DNA from: an uncultured Prevotella sp.
Lineage (GTDB): Bacteria > Bacteroidota > Bacteroidia > Bacteroidales > Bacteroidaceae
DNA: 64,000 bases
Direction of reading: 5' to 3'
NCBI GenBank assembly: GCA_900554695.1
Contig: USHV01000002.1
Location: 56,088 to 120,087, forward strand
Positions 47,321-56,662 of the stretch are shown here, piece by piece; position 1 is the first letter of the stretch, and each line of letters opens with the position of its first letter. Made by a program: the position numbers and the translations under genes. The notes under the pieces are model-generated. The model did not search any database. It had not been told where the DNA came from and was given only the letters and a program-made list of their open reading frames with translations.

Positions 47321-48580
47321 ATGAAAGAATTTGTATTATCTGAAGTAAAGACCGAGACCGCAGTGCTTGTGGGACTCATAACCAAAGACCAGGACGAGGC
47401 CAAGACAAAAGAATATCTCGACGAACTGGAGTTCCTCGCCGACACGGCGGGAGCCGTCACCGTGAAGCGTTTCACCCAGAGAGTGAACGGTCCGAGTTCC
47501 GTGACCTACGTGGGAAGCGGAAAGCTGGAGGAAATAAAACAGTACATCAAGGATGAGGAAGAAGCCGAGAGGCCTGTCGGAATGGCAATATTCGACGACG
47601 AACTGACGGCCAAACAGATACGCAACATCGAAAAAGAACTGGGAGTGAAGATTCTCGACCGCACATCGCTCATTCTCGACATATTCGCAATGAGAGCGCA
47701 GACGGCAGCCGCAAAGACACAGGTGGAGCTGGCGCAATACCGCTACATGCTGCCCCGCCTGCAACGTCTGTGGACTCACCTCGAGCGTCAGGGCGGTGGC
47801 TCTGGCTCGGGTGGAGGCAAGGGAAGCGTGGGACTGCGCGGACCTGGTGAGACTCAGTTGGAGATGGACCGCCGTATAATCCTGCAACGCATCACACTGC
47901 TCAAACAGCGTCTGGCCGAGATAGACAGGCAGAAGACAACACAGCGCAAAAACCGCGGACGCATGATACGCGTGGCGCTCGTAGGCTACACCAACGTCGG
48001 CAAATCCACGATAATGAACCTCATGGCCAAGAGCGAGGTGTTCGCCGAGAACAAACTATTCGCCACACTCGACACAACGGTGCGTAAAGTGGTGATAGAG
48101 AACCTACCGTTCCTGCTGGCCGACACCGTGGGATTCATACGCAAGCTGCCCACCGACCTTGTAGACTCTTTCAAGTCGACACTCGACGAGGTGCGCGAGG
48201 CCGACCTGCTGCTGCACGTAGTAGATATATCGCACCCAGACTTCGAGGAACAGATAAACGTCGTTGAGAACACTCTGAAGGATCTGGGATGCGCCGACAA
48301 ACCCAGCATGATAGTGTTCAACAAGATAGACAACTACAAATGGGTGGAAAAGGAAGAGGACGACCTCACCCCACCGACAAAGGAAAACGTGACACTGGAC
48401 GAACTGAAGCATACGTGGATGGCGCGCCTCAACGAGAACTGTCTGTTCATATCGGCACGCCAGAAACAGAACATCGAAGAGTTCCGCGACGTACTCTACA
48501 AGAAGGTTCGCGAGCTCCACGTGCAGAAATATCCATACAACGATTTCCTGTACAATATAGAAGACACCTACGACGAATAA
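47321..48580 (+). CDS. hflX: Ribosome-associated GTPase HflX
   Basis: A 419-residue GTPase that binds 50S subunits and can split stalled or hibernating ribosomes after stress. The start chosen is MKEFVLSEVKTETAVLVGL at 47321; the frame is open to 47252, but that stretch lies just downstream of the promoter and is not conserved-looking. The N-terminal HflX domain contains the glycine-rich GGGSGSGGGKGSVGLRGPGE then TQLEMDRR. The G domain has G1 GYTNVGKS (222-229), G3 DTVGF and G4 NKID. The DUF4954 gene follows after 16 bp and is probably co-transcribed. Confidence 0.96.
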   Translation: MKEFVLSEVKTETAVLVGLITKDQDEAKTKEYLDELEFLADTAGAVTVKRFTQRVNGPSSVTYVGSGKLEEIKQYIKDEEEAERPVGMAIFDDELTAKQIRNIEKELGVKILDRTSLILDIFAMRAQTAAAKTQVELAQYRYMLPRLQRLWTHLERQGGGSGSGGGKGSVGLRGPGETQLEMDRRIILQRITLLKQRLAEIDRQKTTQRKNRGRMIRVALVGYTNVGKSTIMNLMAKSEVFAENKLFATLDTTVRKVVIENLPFLLADTVGFIRKLPTDLVDSFKSTLDEVREADLLLHVVDISHPDFEEQINVVENTLKDLGCADKPSMIVFNKIDNYKWVEKEEDDLTPPTKENVTLDELKHTWMARLNENCLFISARQKQNIEEFRDVLYKKVRELHVQKYPYNDFLYNIEDTYDE

Positions 48581-48596
48581 TCATTAATAACACTTT

Positions 48597-50450
48597 ATGA
48601 ACTACAGACAACTTACCGAACAGGAAATAAGGCTGCTCGAGGACAACAGCTGCTGGGCCGAAGACTGGTCGGCCATAAGCGTTGCAGAGGACTTCAAGGC
48701 CAACTATTTCCACCGCGTGATGTTCTACGGCACCATAAAGCTCGGCACGTTTGAGAAAAGCGTGGAGGTGAGCAAGGGTTTTGTGAAGCACTCGGGCATA
48801 AACAACGCCACCCTGCGCAACGTAACCATCGGCGACAACTGCCTCATAGAGAACATCGGCAACTACATAAACAACTACGCAATAGGCGACGACTGCTACA
48901 TATCAAACGTATGCACCATGGAGACTACCGAAGGTGCGACCTATGGCGAGGGCAATCTCATATCGGTGCTCAACGAGGTTGGCAACGGCAACGTGATACT
49001 CTATCACGGACTGAACAGCCAGTTTGCCGCGTTCATGGTGAAGCATGCGGGCAACCGTCCGCTCAAGGACGCAATACGCCGACTCATAAACGAGGAGATA
49101 GAACGCAACTCACACGAGTGCGGAACAATAGGAAACAATGTGAAGATTGTCAACACCAAGGAGATAACAAACACCGTGATATACGACGACTGCGAGATAA
49201 GCGGAGCATCGAGACTGAGCGACTGCACCATCATGAGCTCGGCCAACGCCAACGTATTCATCGGTACGGGCGTGATATGCGAGAACTCCATCATCTCCGA
49301 CGGTTCGTCTATAATCAACAGTGTGAAGATGCAGGACTGCTTCGTTGGCGAAGCATGCCAGATAAGCAACGGATTCACAGCGTCGAGCAGTGTGTTTTTC
49401 GCCAACAGTTATATGTCAAACGGCGAGGCATGCGCGGCTTTCTGCGGTCCGTTCACTGCCAGCCATCACAAGAGTTCGCTGCTCATCGGCGGCATGTTCT
49501 CGTTCTACAATGCCGGTTCGGCAACCAACTTCAGCAACCACGCATATAAGATGGGACCTGTGCACTATGGTCTGATGGAGCGCGGAACCAAGACTGCCAG
49601 CGGCGCATACATACTGATGCCTGCCAACATCGGAACTTTCTCGGTGTGCTTCGGCAAACTGATGTATCATCCGGACACGCGCAATCTGCCCTTCTCTTAC
49701 CTCATAGCGTACAACGACACCATGTATCTCGTACCGGGACGAAACCTCACCACCGTCGGACTTTACCGCGACATACGCAAGTGGCCCAAGCGTGACATGA
49801 GAGCACACGGCGGACGCAAGAGCATCGTTAACTTCGACTGGCTCAGTCCTTTCTCCGTAGGCGAGATACTGCGAGGCAAACGTATTCTCGAGAGTCTGCG
49901 CGAAGCATCGGGCGACGACGTATCGACATACAACTATCATGAGTATGTCATCAAGGCAAGCGCACTGCGCAAGGGCATAAAATATTACGACATCGCACTG
50001 CGAATATATATGGGTGCCGTGCTCAAACGCCATATTCTGGAGAAACCGCTGAGCGAGACAGGCACAGGAAACTGGAACGACCTGTCGGGACTTCTGCTGC
50101 CCGAATCGGAGGAACAGCGCCTCATCGACGACATAATAAACGGAACCATCGACACGACACACGGTGTTGACGAGCGCTTCAGAGAGATAAACGCCAACTA
50201 TCCGGAATATCGTTGGGCATGGACATACCGCATGATGCTCGACTACTATGGTCTGGAGACACTGACCGAAGAGGACGCCGAGAAGATAAGACAGGACTAT
50301 GTGACGGCGCGCCGCGCATGGATAGCAGAGATAAAGAAGGACGCACGCAAGGAGTTCGCGCTCGGAGACATAGAGGACGAAGTGTTCCAGAACTTCAACG
50401 ACCAGCTCGACCGTGAGGTTGATTTCGAGAATCAGAAACTATATATGTGA
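48597..50450 (+). CDS. DUF4954 protein with left-handed beta-helix
   Basis: A 617-residue cytosolic protein largely restricted to Bacteroidetes. Residues about 60-320 show hexapeptide-like repeats of a left-handed beta-helix (TLRNVTIGDNCLIENIGNYI, YDDCEISGASRLSDCTIMSS, NSIISDGSSIINSVKMQDCF), the fold of many acyl- and nucleotidyl-transferases. The C-terminal third is helical and charged (KKDARKEFALGDIEDEVFQN). No catalytic function is known to me. A sugar- or acyl-transferase role is only suggested by the fold. It lies between hflX and an M16 peptidase on the same strand. Confidence 0.85.
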   Translation: MNYRQLTEQEIRLLEDNSCWAEDWSAISVAEDFKANYFHRVMFYGTIKLGTFEKSVEVSKGFVKHSGINNATLRNVTIGDNCLIENIGNYINNYAIGDDCYISNVCTMETTEGATYGEGNLISVLNEVGNGNVILYHGLNSQFAAFMVKHAGNRPLKDAIRRLINEEIERNSHECGTIGNNVKIVNTKEITNTVIYDDCEISGASRLSDCTIMSSANANVFIGTGVICENSIISDGSSIINSVKMQDCFVGEACQISNGFTASSSVFFANSYMSNGEACAAFCGPFTASHHKSSLLIGGMFSFYNAGSATNFSNHAYKMGPVHYGLMERGTKTASGAYILMPANIGTFSVCFGKLMYHPDTRNLPFSYLIAYNDTMYLVPGRNLTTVGLYRDIRKWPKRDMRAHGGRKSIVNFDWLSPFSVGEILRGKRILESLREASGDDVSTYNYHEYVIKASALRKGIKYYDIALRIYMGAVLKRHILEKPLSETGTGNWNDLSGLLLPESEEQRLIDDIINGTIDTTHGVDERFREINANYPEYRWAWTYRMMLDYYGLETLTEEDAEKIRQDYVTARRAWIAEIKKDARKEFALGDIEDEVFQNFNDQLDREVDFENQKLYM

Positions 50451-50529
50451 CACCTGACCGGACCGTGCCGCGCAGACACACCGGTATAGACAAATAGACG
50501 AGAGATTTAAACACTTTATAAAAACAATT

Positions 50530-53436
50530 ATGATGAGACTGAAATCTTTTATTGTGTTATGTCTTATTGCGCTATGCAGCGTAACACAGGCAAAGGAATT
50601 TACTTACAAATCAGTAAAAGGCGACCCGATGGCGACCCGCATATACACGCTGGACAACGGTCTGACGGTGTATCTGTCGGTAAATCATGAGAAGCCGCGC
50701 ATCCAGACGTATATCGCAGTGCGCACCGGAAGCCGAAACGACCCGCCCGAGACTACAGGTCTGGCACACTATCTTGAGCACCTGATGTTCAAAGGTACAC
50801 GCCTTTTCGGAACGACAGACGCAGCAGCCGAGGCTCCATTGCTCGACTCGATACAGAACCACTTTGAGGTTTACCGCACCTTGAAGGATTCACTTCAGCG
50901 CCGTGCCTATTATCACGAAATAGACAGTCTGTCGCAGCTTGCCGCCAAATACTTCATTCCGAACGAGTACGACAAGCTGATGTCGTCTATCGGAGCCAAG
51001 GGAACAAATGCCTACACAAGCAACGACGTGACATGCTACGTCGAGGATATTCCTGCAAACGAAATCGAGAACTGGGCAAAGATTGAGGCAGACCGCTTCC
51101 AGAACATGGTCATCCGCGGTTTCCATACAGAGCTTGAGGCTGTGTATGAGGAGTACAACATCGGCCTTGGCAACGACAACCAGAAGCTGTTTACTGCCAT
51201 GAATGCCCTGCTCTTCCCCGGTCATCCGTATGGCACACAGACAACCATCGGAACACAGGAGCACCTGAAGAATCCGTCTATTGTAAACATCAAGAACTAC
51301 TTTAAGCGTTACTATGTGCCCAACAACGTGGCTATATGTATGGCCGGCGACTTCGATCCTGACAAGGTCATAGCCATAATAGACAAGTATTTCGGCACAT
51401 GGAAGCCCAATCCTAATCTCTCACAGCCCGAATACGCGCCGATAGCAGACCGCACTGCGCCTGCCGACACGACGGTAGTGGGCCAAGAGTCGGAGCGCAT
51501 ATACATGGCATGGAAATTCGACAAGGCAGCATCGCTGCAGACCGATACCCTCGATGTTATCTGCGACTTGCTGTCTAACGGCAAAGCCGGACTGATGGAT
51601 CTCGACCTCGACCAGCAGATGAAATGGCTCGGCGGTGGTGCTTTCACTTATCCGCTGGCTGAATATTCAGGCCTTGTCGTAGCCGGATATCCAAAGGAAG
51701 GACAGTCGCTTGATGATGTCAAGGCTCTGCTTCTCAGTGAGATTGAGAAGTTGAAGAAGGGTGAGTTCAGTGAAGACCTTATCAAGGCCGTCATAAACAA
51801 CCAGAAACTTGATTTCTACACATCGCTCGAAAGCAACGAGGGACGTGCCAATATGTTTGTCGACGCATTCATAAACCGTCAGGACTGGAGCGACGTCGTA
51901 GGCAAACTCGACCGCATATCAAAGATAACAAAACAGCAGATCGTCGATTTTGTCAACCGTCACTTCAAAGACAACTACATAGCTGTATACAAACGCATCG
52001 GCGAAGACAATACCGTCAAGAAGATAGACAAGCCGCAGATCACTGCCATACCGACCAACCGCGACCTGCAGAGCCAGTTCGTAACCGACATCATCAACTC
52101 TAAGACTGAGGACATACAGCCAAAATTCGTCGACTTCAACACTGATCTCACAAAGGGCGAGACCAAGAAAGGCCTGCCTGTACTCTACGTCAAGAACACG
52201 GAGAACGGTCGCTTCACACTGTACTATTACTACAAATTCGGTGAGACAAGCAACAAGTGGCTGCCGTATGCAGCTGAATATTTCAACTATCTCGGCACAG
52301 ACAAGATGACTGCCGAGCAGCTGAAACAGAAGTTCTATGAGCTGGCTTGCTCGTATTACATCACTGTCGGGTCAAGAGACATGTCTGTCAGCATCAGCGG
52401 TCTGGCAGAGAACATGCCTGAGGCAATGAAACTCATGGAAGACTTCATCGCCAACGCAAAGGTTGACAAAGACGCTTACGACAAATATGTAGGCATCGTT
52501 GAGAAGTCGCGTGCCGACAACAAGCTCAAGCAGAGAGTAAACTTCAGCAGACTGCAGTATTATGGAATGTATGGAAAATACAGCTCCGCGCTCAACTGCC
52601 CATCGTCAGCAGAACTGAAAGAGATGGATCCTCAGAAACTTGTAGATATGATAAAAGATCTGAAGAACTACAAGCACAGTGTTCTGTACTATGGTCCGAT
52701 GGACATGAAGGAACTCACTGCAACAGTCAACAAAGAACATAAGACTGCCAAGAAAATTGTTGACGGTCCGCAGAACAAGCCGTACAGACTGCAGCAGACA
52801 ACTCAGAACGAGGTTTACATCGCTCCATACGAAGCAAAGAACATCTATATGATTCAGTATCACAACGAGGGCAAGACATGGAACGCAGAGCAGGAACCCA
52901 TCGCAGCACTGTTCAATGAGTACTACGGAGGAGGCATGAACACCGTTGTGTTCCAGGAACTGCGCGAGGCACGCGGACTTGCTTACAGCGCATTCGCGAT
53001 GTATGGAACTCCCGGATACAAGGAAGACACCGAGTATGCCTATACATACATCATATCGCAGAACGACAAGATGATGGACTGCATCAACACGTTCAACAGC
53101 ATCCTGAACACGATGCCTAAATCGGATAAAGCATTTGAACTGGCAAAGCAGGCCCTCATGAAACGTCTTGCGTCATCGCGTACCACCAAATTCAGCATTA
53201 TCAACGCATACCTCAATGCTGAAAACCTCGGCATAGACTACGACATCAACAAGAAGATTTATGAGGCTGTGCCTTCTATGACAATGGATGATGTGGCTAA
53301 GTTTGAGAAAGAACACATGGCCAACAAGCCTTACCGCTACATGATTCTCGGCGATGAGAAACAGCTCGACATGAAAGCTCTTGAAAAGATAGGTCCGATA
53401 AAGAGACTCACAACCGAAGAAATATTCGGATATTAA
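50530..53436 (+). CDS. M16-family zinc metallopeptidase (pitrilysin/insulinase type)
   Basis: A 968-residue exported peptidase with a signal peptide (MMRLKSFIVLCLIALCSVTQA). It has the full two-half M16 architecture. The inverted zinc motif HYLEH (His80, Glu83, His84) lies in TTGLAHYLEHLMFKGT, and the third ligand is in ELEAVYEEYN about 75 residues later. The C-terminal half carries the R/Y motif region (FQELREARGLAYSAF). It probably degrades peptides in the periplasm. It starts 79 bp after the DUF4954 gene and may share its transcript. A strong terminator follows. Confidence 0.95.
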   Translation: MMRLKSFIVLCLIALCSVTQAKEFTYKSVKGDPMATRIYTLDNGLTVYLSVNHEKPRIQTYIAVRTGSRNDPPETTGLAHYLEHLMFKGTRLFGTTDAAAEAPLLDSIQNHFEVYRTLKDSLQRRAYYHEIDSLSQLAAKYFIPNEYDKLMSSIGAKGTNAYTSNDVTCYVEDIPANEIENWAKIEADRFQNMVIRGFHTELEAVYEEYNIGLGNDNQKLFTAMNALLFPGHPYGTQTTIGTQEHLKNPSIVNIKNYFKRYYVPNNVAICMAGDFDPDKVIAIIDKYFGTWKPNPNLSQPEYAPIADRTAPADTTVVGQESERIYMAWKFDKAASLQTDTLDVICDLLSNGKAGLMDLDLDQQMKWLGGGAFTYPLAEYSGLVVAGYPKEGQSLDDVKALLLSEIEKLKKGEFSEDLIKAVINNQKLDFYTSLESNEGRANMFVDAFINRQDWSDVVGKLDRISKITKQQIVDFVNRHFKDNYIAVYKRIGEDNTVKKIDKPQITAIPTNRDLQSQFVTDIINSKTEDIQPKFVDFNTDLTKGETKKGLPVLYVKNTENGRFTLYYYYKFGETSNKWLPYAAEYFNYLGTDKMTAEQLKQKFYELACSYYITVGSRDMSVSISGLAENMPEAMKLMEDFIANAKVDKDAYDKYVGIVEKSRADNKLKQRVNFSRLQYYGMYGKYSSALNCPSSAELKEMDPQKLVDMIKDLKNYKHSVLYYGPMDMKELTATVNKEHKTAKKIVDGPQNKPYRLQQTTQNEVYIAPYEAKNIYMIQYHNEGKTWNAEQEPIAALFNEYYGGGMNTVVFQELREARGLAYSAFAMYGTPGYKEDTEYAYTYIISQNDKMMDCINTFNSILNTMPKSDKAFELAKQALMKRLASSRTTKFSIINAYLNAENLGIDYDINKKIYEAVPSMTMDDVAKFEKEHMANKPYRYMILGDEKQLDMKALEKIGPIKRLTTEEIFGY

Positions 53437-53441
53437 CACAC

Positions 53442-53480
53442 AACACCGCCCGGGACACACCTTACCCGGGCGGTGTTTTC
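53442..53480 (+). terminator. Terminator of the M16 peptidase gene
   Basis: Perfect 13-bp GC-rich stem (aacaccgcccggg / cccgggcggtgtt) followed by TTTTC, 6 bp past the stop codon. Confidence 0.88.
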
Positions 53481-53745
53481 TTATATACTGCCTGAACATA
53501 TCATTAATTAATCTGTCTGCCAACGGGAACAAAAAGCATCAATAATCAAACGACAGGTGCGGCATATAAACATTACGGATAAATACGCAGAAGCCCAGTG
53601 CAGAATGGTTTTATTAACAACGCGATATATGATGCAGGAAAACTTACTAACTGCACGGGCGGTATGAGCAGTGACAACACTGACCACGCGAAACAATAAA
53701 TACACATTGCCTTAATCAATCATTTATCCACACACTGACTACGTA

Positions 53746-53855
53746 CCATTCTCATACAACAATAAAATCACACCGTCACAACAATATATTCACATTGCCG
53801 CAACGATATATTCACATTGACACAACGATAAATTAACACCGTCGCAACCACATTG
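53746..53855. repeat. Second 22-bp tandem family (ttcacattg type), next to element copy 4
   Basis: Five units of 22 bp in register, starting ccattctcatac, tcacaccgtcac (53768), tcacattgccgc (53790), tcacattgacac (53812) and taacaccgtcgc (53834). Each continues with a caacgata or caacaata segment. The unit differs from the GAAA/GGCC type but has the same length. It lies about 60 bp before the dispersed element. Confidence 0.8.
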
Positions 53856-53911
53856 TGTTCATAACACGGCGGATGAATACTTCCCGTGCCCTTATTCACA
53901 CTTATAATCAG

Positions 53912-54370
53912 CGTTTCAGAAGAAAACTGATGAAACATACTTACAATTTTTCTTGACTGAATTTTGACAAAATATTTTCGCAAAAGAGGTGTAAATGAAT
54001 GTTAAAACATACATAATATAGGCCATTTTGCCCCGAACCGTCTTTTGATATACCCCGTAACGTAGTCCGAAAAGATTCATTTTGCTTTCCGAAAAAGCCC
54101 ATTTCAGCTTGCGAAAGAGCCTATATTAGGGTGCGATATGGTACTTTTCAGCCCATGAAATGGGCCATTTCGCAATACGAAATGGTGCTTTTTGCAAAAC
54201 GATAAAACACCCCTCAAATATAAATCGTTGATATTCAATATCTTATAAAAACATCTCATAATTCGCGTATTTGCGTCCAAAGGAGAGTCTGCCCGCAAAT
54301 ACGCGCTTATTTTTCGGGGTATATCGGGAAACTCGGACGCGAAAATCAAAATCCGGTTACAATCTGAAAG
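53912..54370 (+). repeat. Dispersed intergenic element, copy 4
   Basis: Best-preserved copy. Core tcttgactgaattttgac then aaaatattttcgcaaaag (about 53953-53989). The inverted frame atataccccg (54048-54057) and cggggtatat (54315-54324) encloses seven 22-bp units (54066-54219) and a perfect 12-bp hairpin, cgcgtatttgcg (54264-54275) with cgcaaatacgcg (54294-54305), loop 18 nt. Unit 1 is identical to unit 1 of the inverted copy at 62980. It lies between the convergent M16 peptidase and nhaA genes. The sequence from 54371 to 54679 shows nothing else. Confidence 0.92.
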
Positions 54371-54679
54371 TAGTACATATCAGTTTAAACAATGTCGGGC
54401 GTCATACGTTCTGTGAGTTTTGTTTTACTACCGGACCGATTGTATCACATCTTTTTTAAAAGCGTAACGGAATATGGCGGAACAACGAGCCGAACGGAAT
54501 TACGACAATAAAGCGGAGGAAACAGGACGGGAAATATTATGATACGAAATGAATATTTGCGGTCTTACGATCGATTCGGGTTTCGTTTCATCAGAAAAAA
54601 GTACGCCGATATCCCTACATGATTTCTTCATCCCCATTAATACACAGACACTATTCACCTTATAAAAATAAATATCTGA

Positions 54680-54720
54680 CAAAAGAAACGGGCGCACTGC
54701 ATATCTGCGCAGTACGCCCG
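54680..54720 (-). terminator. Terminator of nhaA
   Basis: The hairpin 54689-54720 (cgggcg..cgcccg outer stem, actgc..gcagt inner stem) is followed on the minus strand by TTTCTTTT. Confidence 0.75.
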
Positions 54721-54741
54721 GATGTTCTAAATATAATATTT

Positions 54742-56067
54742 CTATTGTTTCTTTCCTTTAAGCAGGATGTATCCCAGCACTCCGCCAAGTATCGAAGCGG
54801 CGAATATTCCGAGCTTCGCCTGTATGAGATGGGTGGCATCGACGAATGCGAGAGTGGATATGAACATCGACATGGTGAAACCGATGGACGCAAGGAAGCC
54901 GACGCCGACGAGTCTGCGGGTGGTCATCGAGGCAGACATGCGCGCAAGTTTAAGGCGTGTAAGCAGGAACACGGAGGCCACAATGCCCACAGGTTTTCCT
55001 ATAAGCAGACCCAGCATCACGCCTATTGCCACATTGTTTGAGAACACCGCATCCATGCTTATTCCCTCAAACGATATGCCGGCATTGGCAAGCGCGAATA
55101 TCGGCATGATGACAAACGACACCAACTGGTGCATGGAGTGCTCCAGACGCTGCAACGGCGGGATGGCGTCGCGCGAATCGCCGATCATCCGGTCGATTAT
55201 CTCCACCTGCTCGGGTTCGAGCGTTGATACGTCGTTTGGCTCGGCATTGCGAAACCGTCTGATGAGTTTCGACACGCGCGCCATATAAACCGGCTCGCTT
55301 ATGCGGGCGTCGGCAGGTATCATGAAGGCGGCAAGCACGGCAGCTATCGTGGCGTGTATGCCCGACATAAGGAAGGCGGTCCACACGCCGCAGATGCCTA
55401 TCACGCCGTAGAACACTACGTTCTTCACTCCCAGCCGGTTGGCAACATACATCACAAGCAGGAAAGCCACGCCCACACCTATGCTGAGCAACGATATCTC
55501 TGAGGTGTAGAAGAACGCTATCACGAGCACCGCACCAAGGTCATCGACAATGGCAAGCGTTGTGAGAAATACTTTTATGGACAACGGGACACGGTCGCCC
55601 AGCACATAAAGTATGGCAAGCGAGAAGGCTATGTCGGTCGCCATGGGTATTCCCCAGCCGCTCGACACGTCGCCCTGAGTATTGAACGAGAAATAGATAA
55701 GGGCAGGAACAATCATACCGAACACCGCCGCACCTATGGGAAGTATCGTATTACGCACATCGGCAAGCTCGCCTCCGATGAACTCGCGCTTCAGTTCCAG
55801 ACCGACGACAAAGAAAAACATCGACATCAGACCGTCGTTTATCCAATGGTGAAGGTCGTAATTGAAATAATCCACACCGTTGAACAGAAATCCGAACTTC
55901 TGCTCAAAGAAATGAAAATAAGCGTCGCTCAAAGGCGAGTTGGCGAGCACGAGCGCAAGTATGATGCTCACTCCAAGCACTATTCCACCCGACTTCTCCT
56001 GATTGATGAAATGCTGCAACGGCATTATAAGCCGATGGTTGATTGTTTCCTGATAATGTTTTATCAT
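54742..56067 (-). CDS. nhaA: Na+/H+ antiporter NhaA
   Basis: A 441-residue inner-membrane antiporter exporting Na+ or Li+ for protons, for salt and pH homeostasis. The start chosen is ATG 56065-56067 (MIKHYQETINHRLIMPLQHF); the frame runs up to 56112 but the extra 15 residues are atypical. Twelve transmembrane segments are visible. The sodium-binding residues correspond to Asp145 (MATDIAFSL) and the pair Asp175-Asp176 (AIVDDLGAVLVIAFFYT). Slightly longer than the E. coli protein because of an insertion of about 40 charged residues in the middle (about 275-320, SKLIRRFRNAEPNDVSTLEP). Monocistronic. Confidence 0.96.
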   Translation of the reverse strand: MIKHYQETINHRLIMPLQHFINQEKSGGIVLGVSIILALVLANSPLSDAYFHFFEQKFGFLFNGVDYFNYDLHHWINDGLMSMFFFVVGLELKREFIGGELADVRNTILPIGAAVFGMIVPALIYFSFNTQGDVSSGWGIPMATDIAFSLAILYVLGDRVPLSIKVFLTTLAIVDDLGAVLVIAFFYTSEISLLSIGVGVAFLLVMYVANRLGVKNVVFYGVIGICGVWTAFLMSGIHATIAAVLAAFMIPADARISEPVYMARVSKLIRRFRNAEPNDVSTLEPEQVEIIDRMIGDSRDAIPPLQRLEHSMHQLVSFVIMPIFALANAGISFEGISMDAVFSNNVAIGVMLGLLIGKPVGIVASVFLLTRLKLARMSASMTTRRLVGVGFLASIGFTMSMFISTLAFVDATHLIQAKLGIFAASILGGVLGYILLKGKKQ

Positions 56068-56146
56068 ATTGATTTTTCTGTTTTCTGCCACGCCTTCTGC
56101 CGTATACGACAACGGAACGGATGCGTGGCTAAGTTATCCGTGCCAG

Positions 56147-56154
56147 CAAAGTTA
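56147..56154 (-). promoter_or_regulatory. -7 element of nhaA
   Basis: The minus strand reads TAACTTTG, 80 bp before the chosen start. The region between here and the fumarase promoter (56155-56522) shows no gene. Confidence 0.5.
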
Positions 56155-56522
56155 CATAAAAAGTTTTGTTCCCGCAACCCGTTAATACACAACACATAAC
56201 GGCTTACATATTTAATAATGCGGCGTATCGGTACGCTAAACATTTATTTGCTTATATTTCAGATTATTCAGAAAATCATCCTGTCATTATAAAATGATTG
56301 TACGTCAGATCATTGACCTGCTGCGTACGGAACAATACACATCCCGATGCCCATCCGGAACAACCGTATCATCATCGCACCGCGACACTGATACCTGTCG
56401 TTTTTATCCCTTCAGCCACGCCACGGGTCCGGCACGAAAACGCATGACCGCCTGTCGTGAGAAAAAACCAAAAGGCGTCTTAATAAAGCAGAAATAACGA
56501 ATCAGGTTTCAAAAAAATTGTA

Positions 56523-56530
56523 TAACTTTG
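56523..56530 (+). promoter_or_regulatory. -7 element of the fumarase gene
   Basis: TAACTTTG, matching TAnnTTTG, giving a leader of about 125 nt. No well-placed TTTG is seen upstream. Confidence 0.5.
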
Positions 56531-56662
56531 CAATCAGCCTTGAGGTATGAAAACGTAAGCGGGACACACCGCATCAAAAGGCATACGCTGACTTGGCCGA
56601 ATGTTTTTTGACACGCATCATACAAGGCAAAAAGACAAAATAGGTTATATAAAAAATACATT

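Noticed and set aside
56294..56497. 67-codon frame between nhaA and the fumarase gene
   Set aside because: No recognisable product, no promoter in front, and irregular composition.
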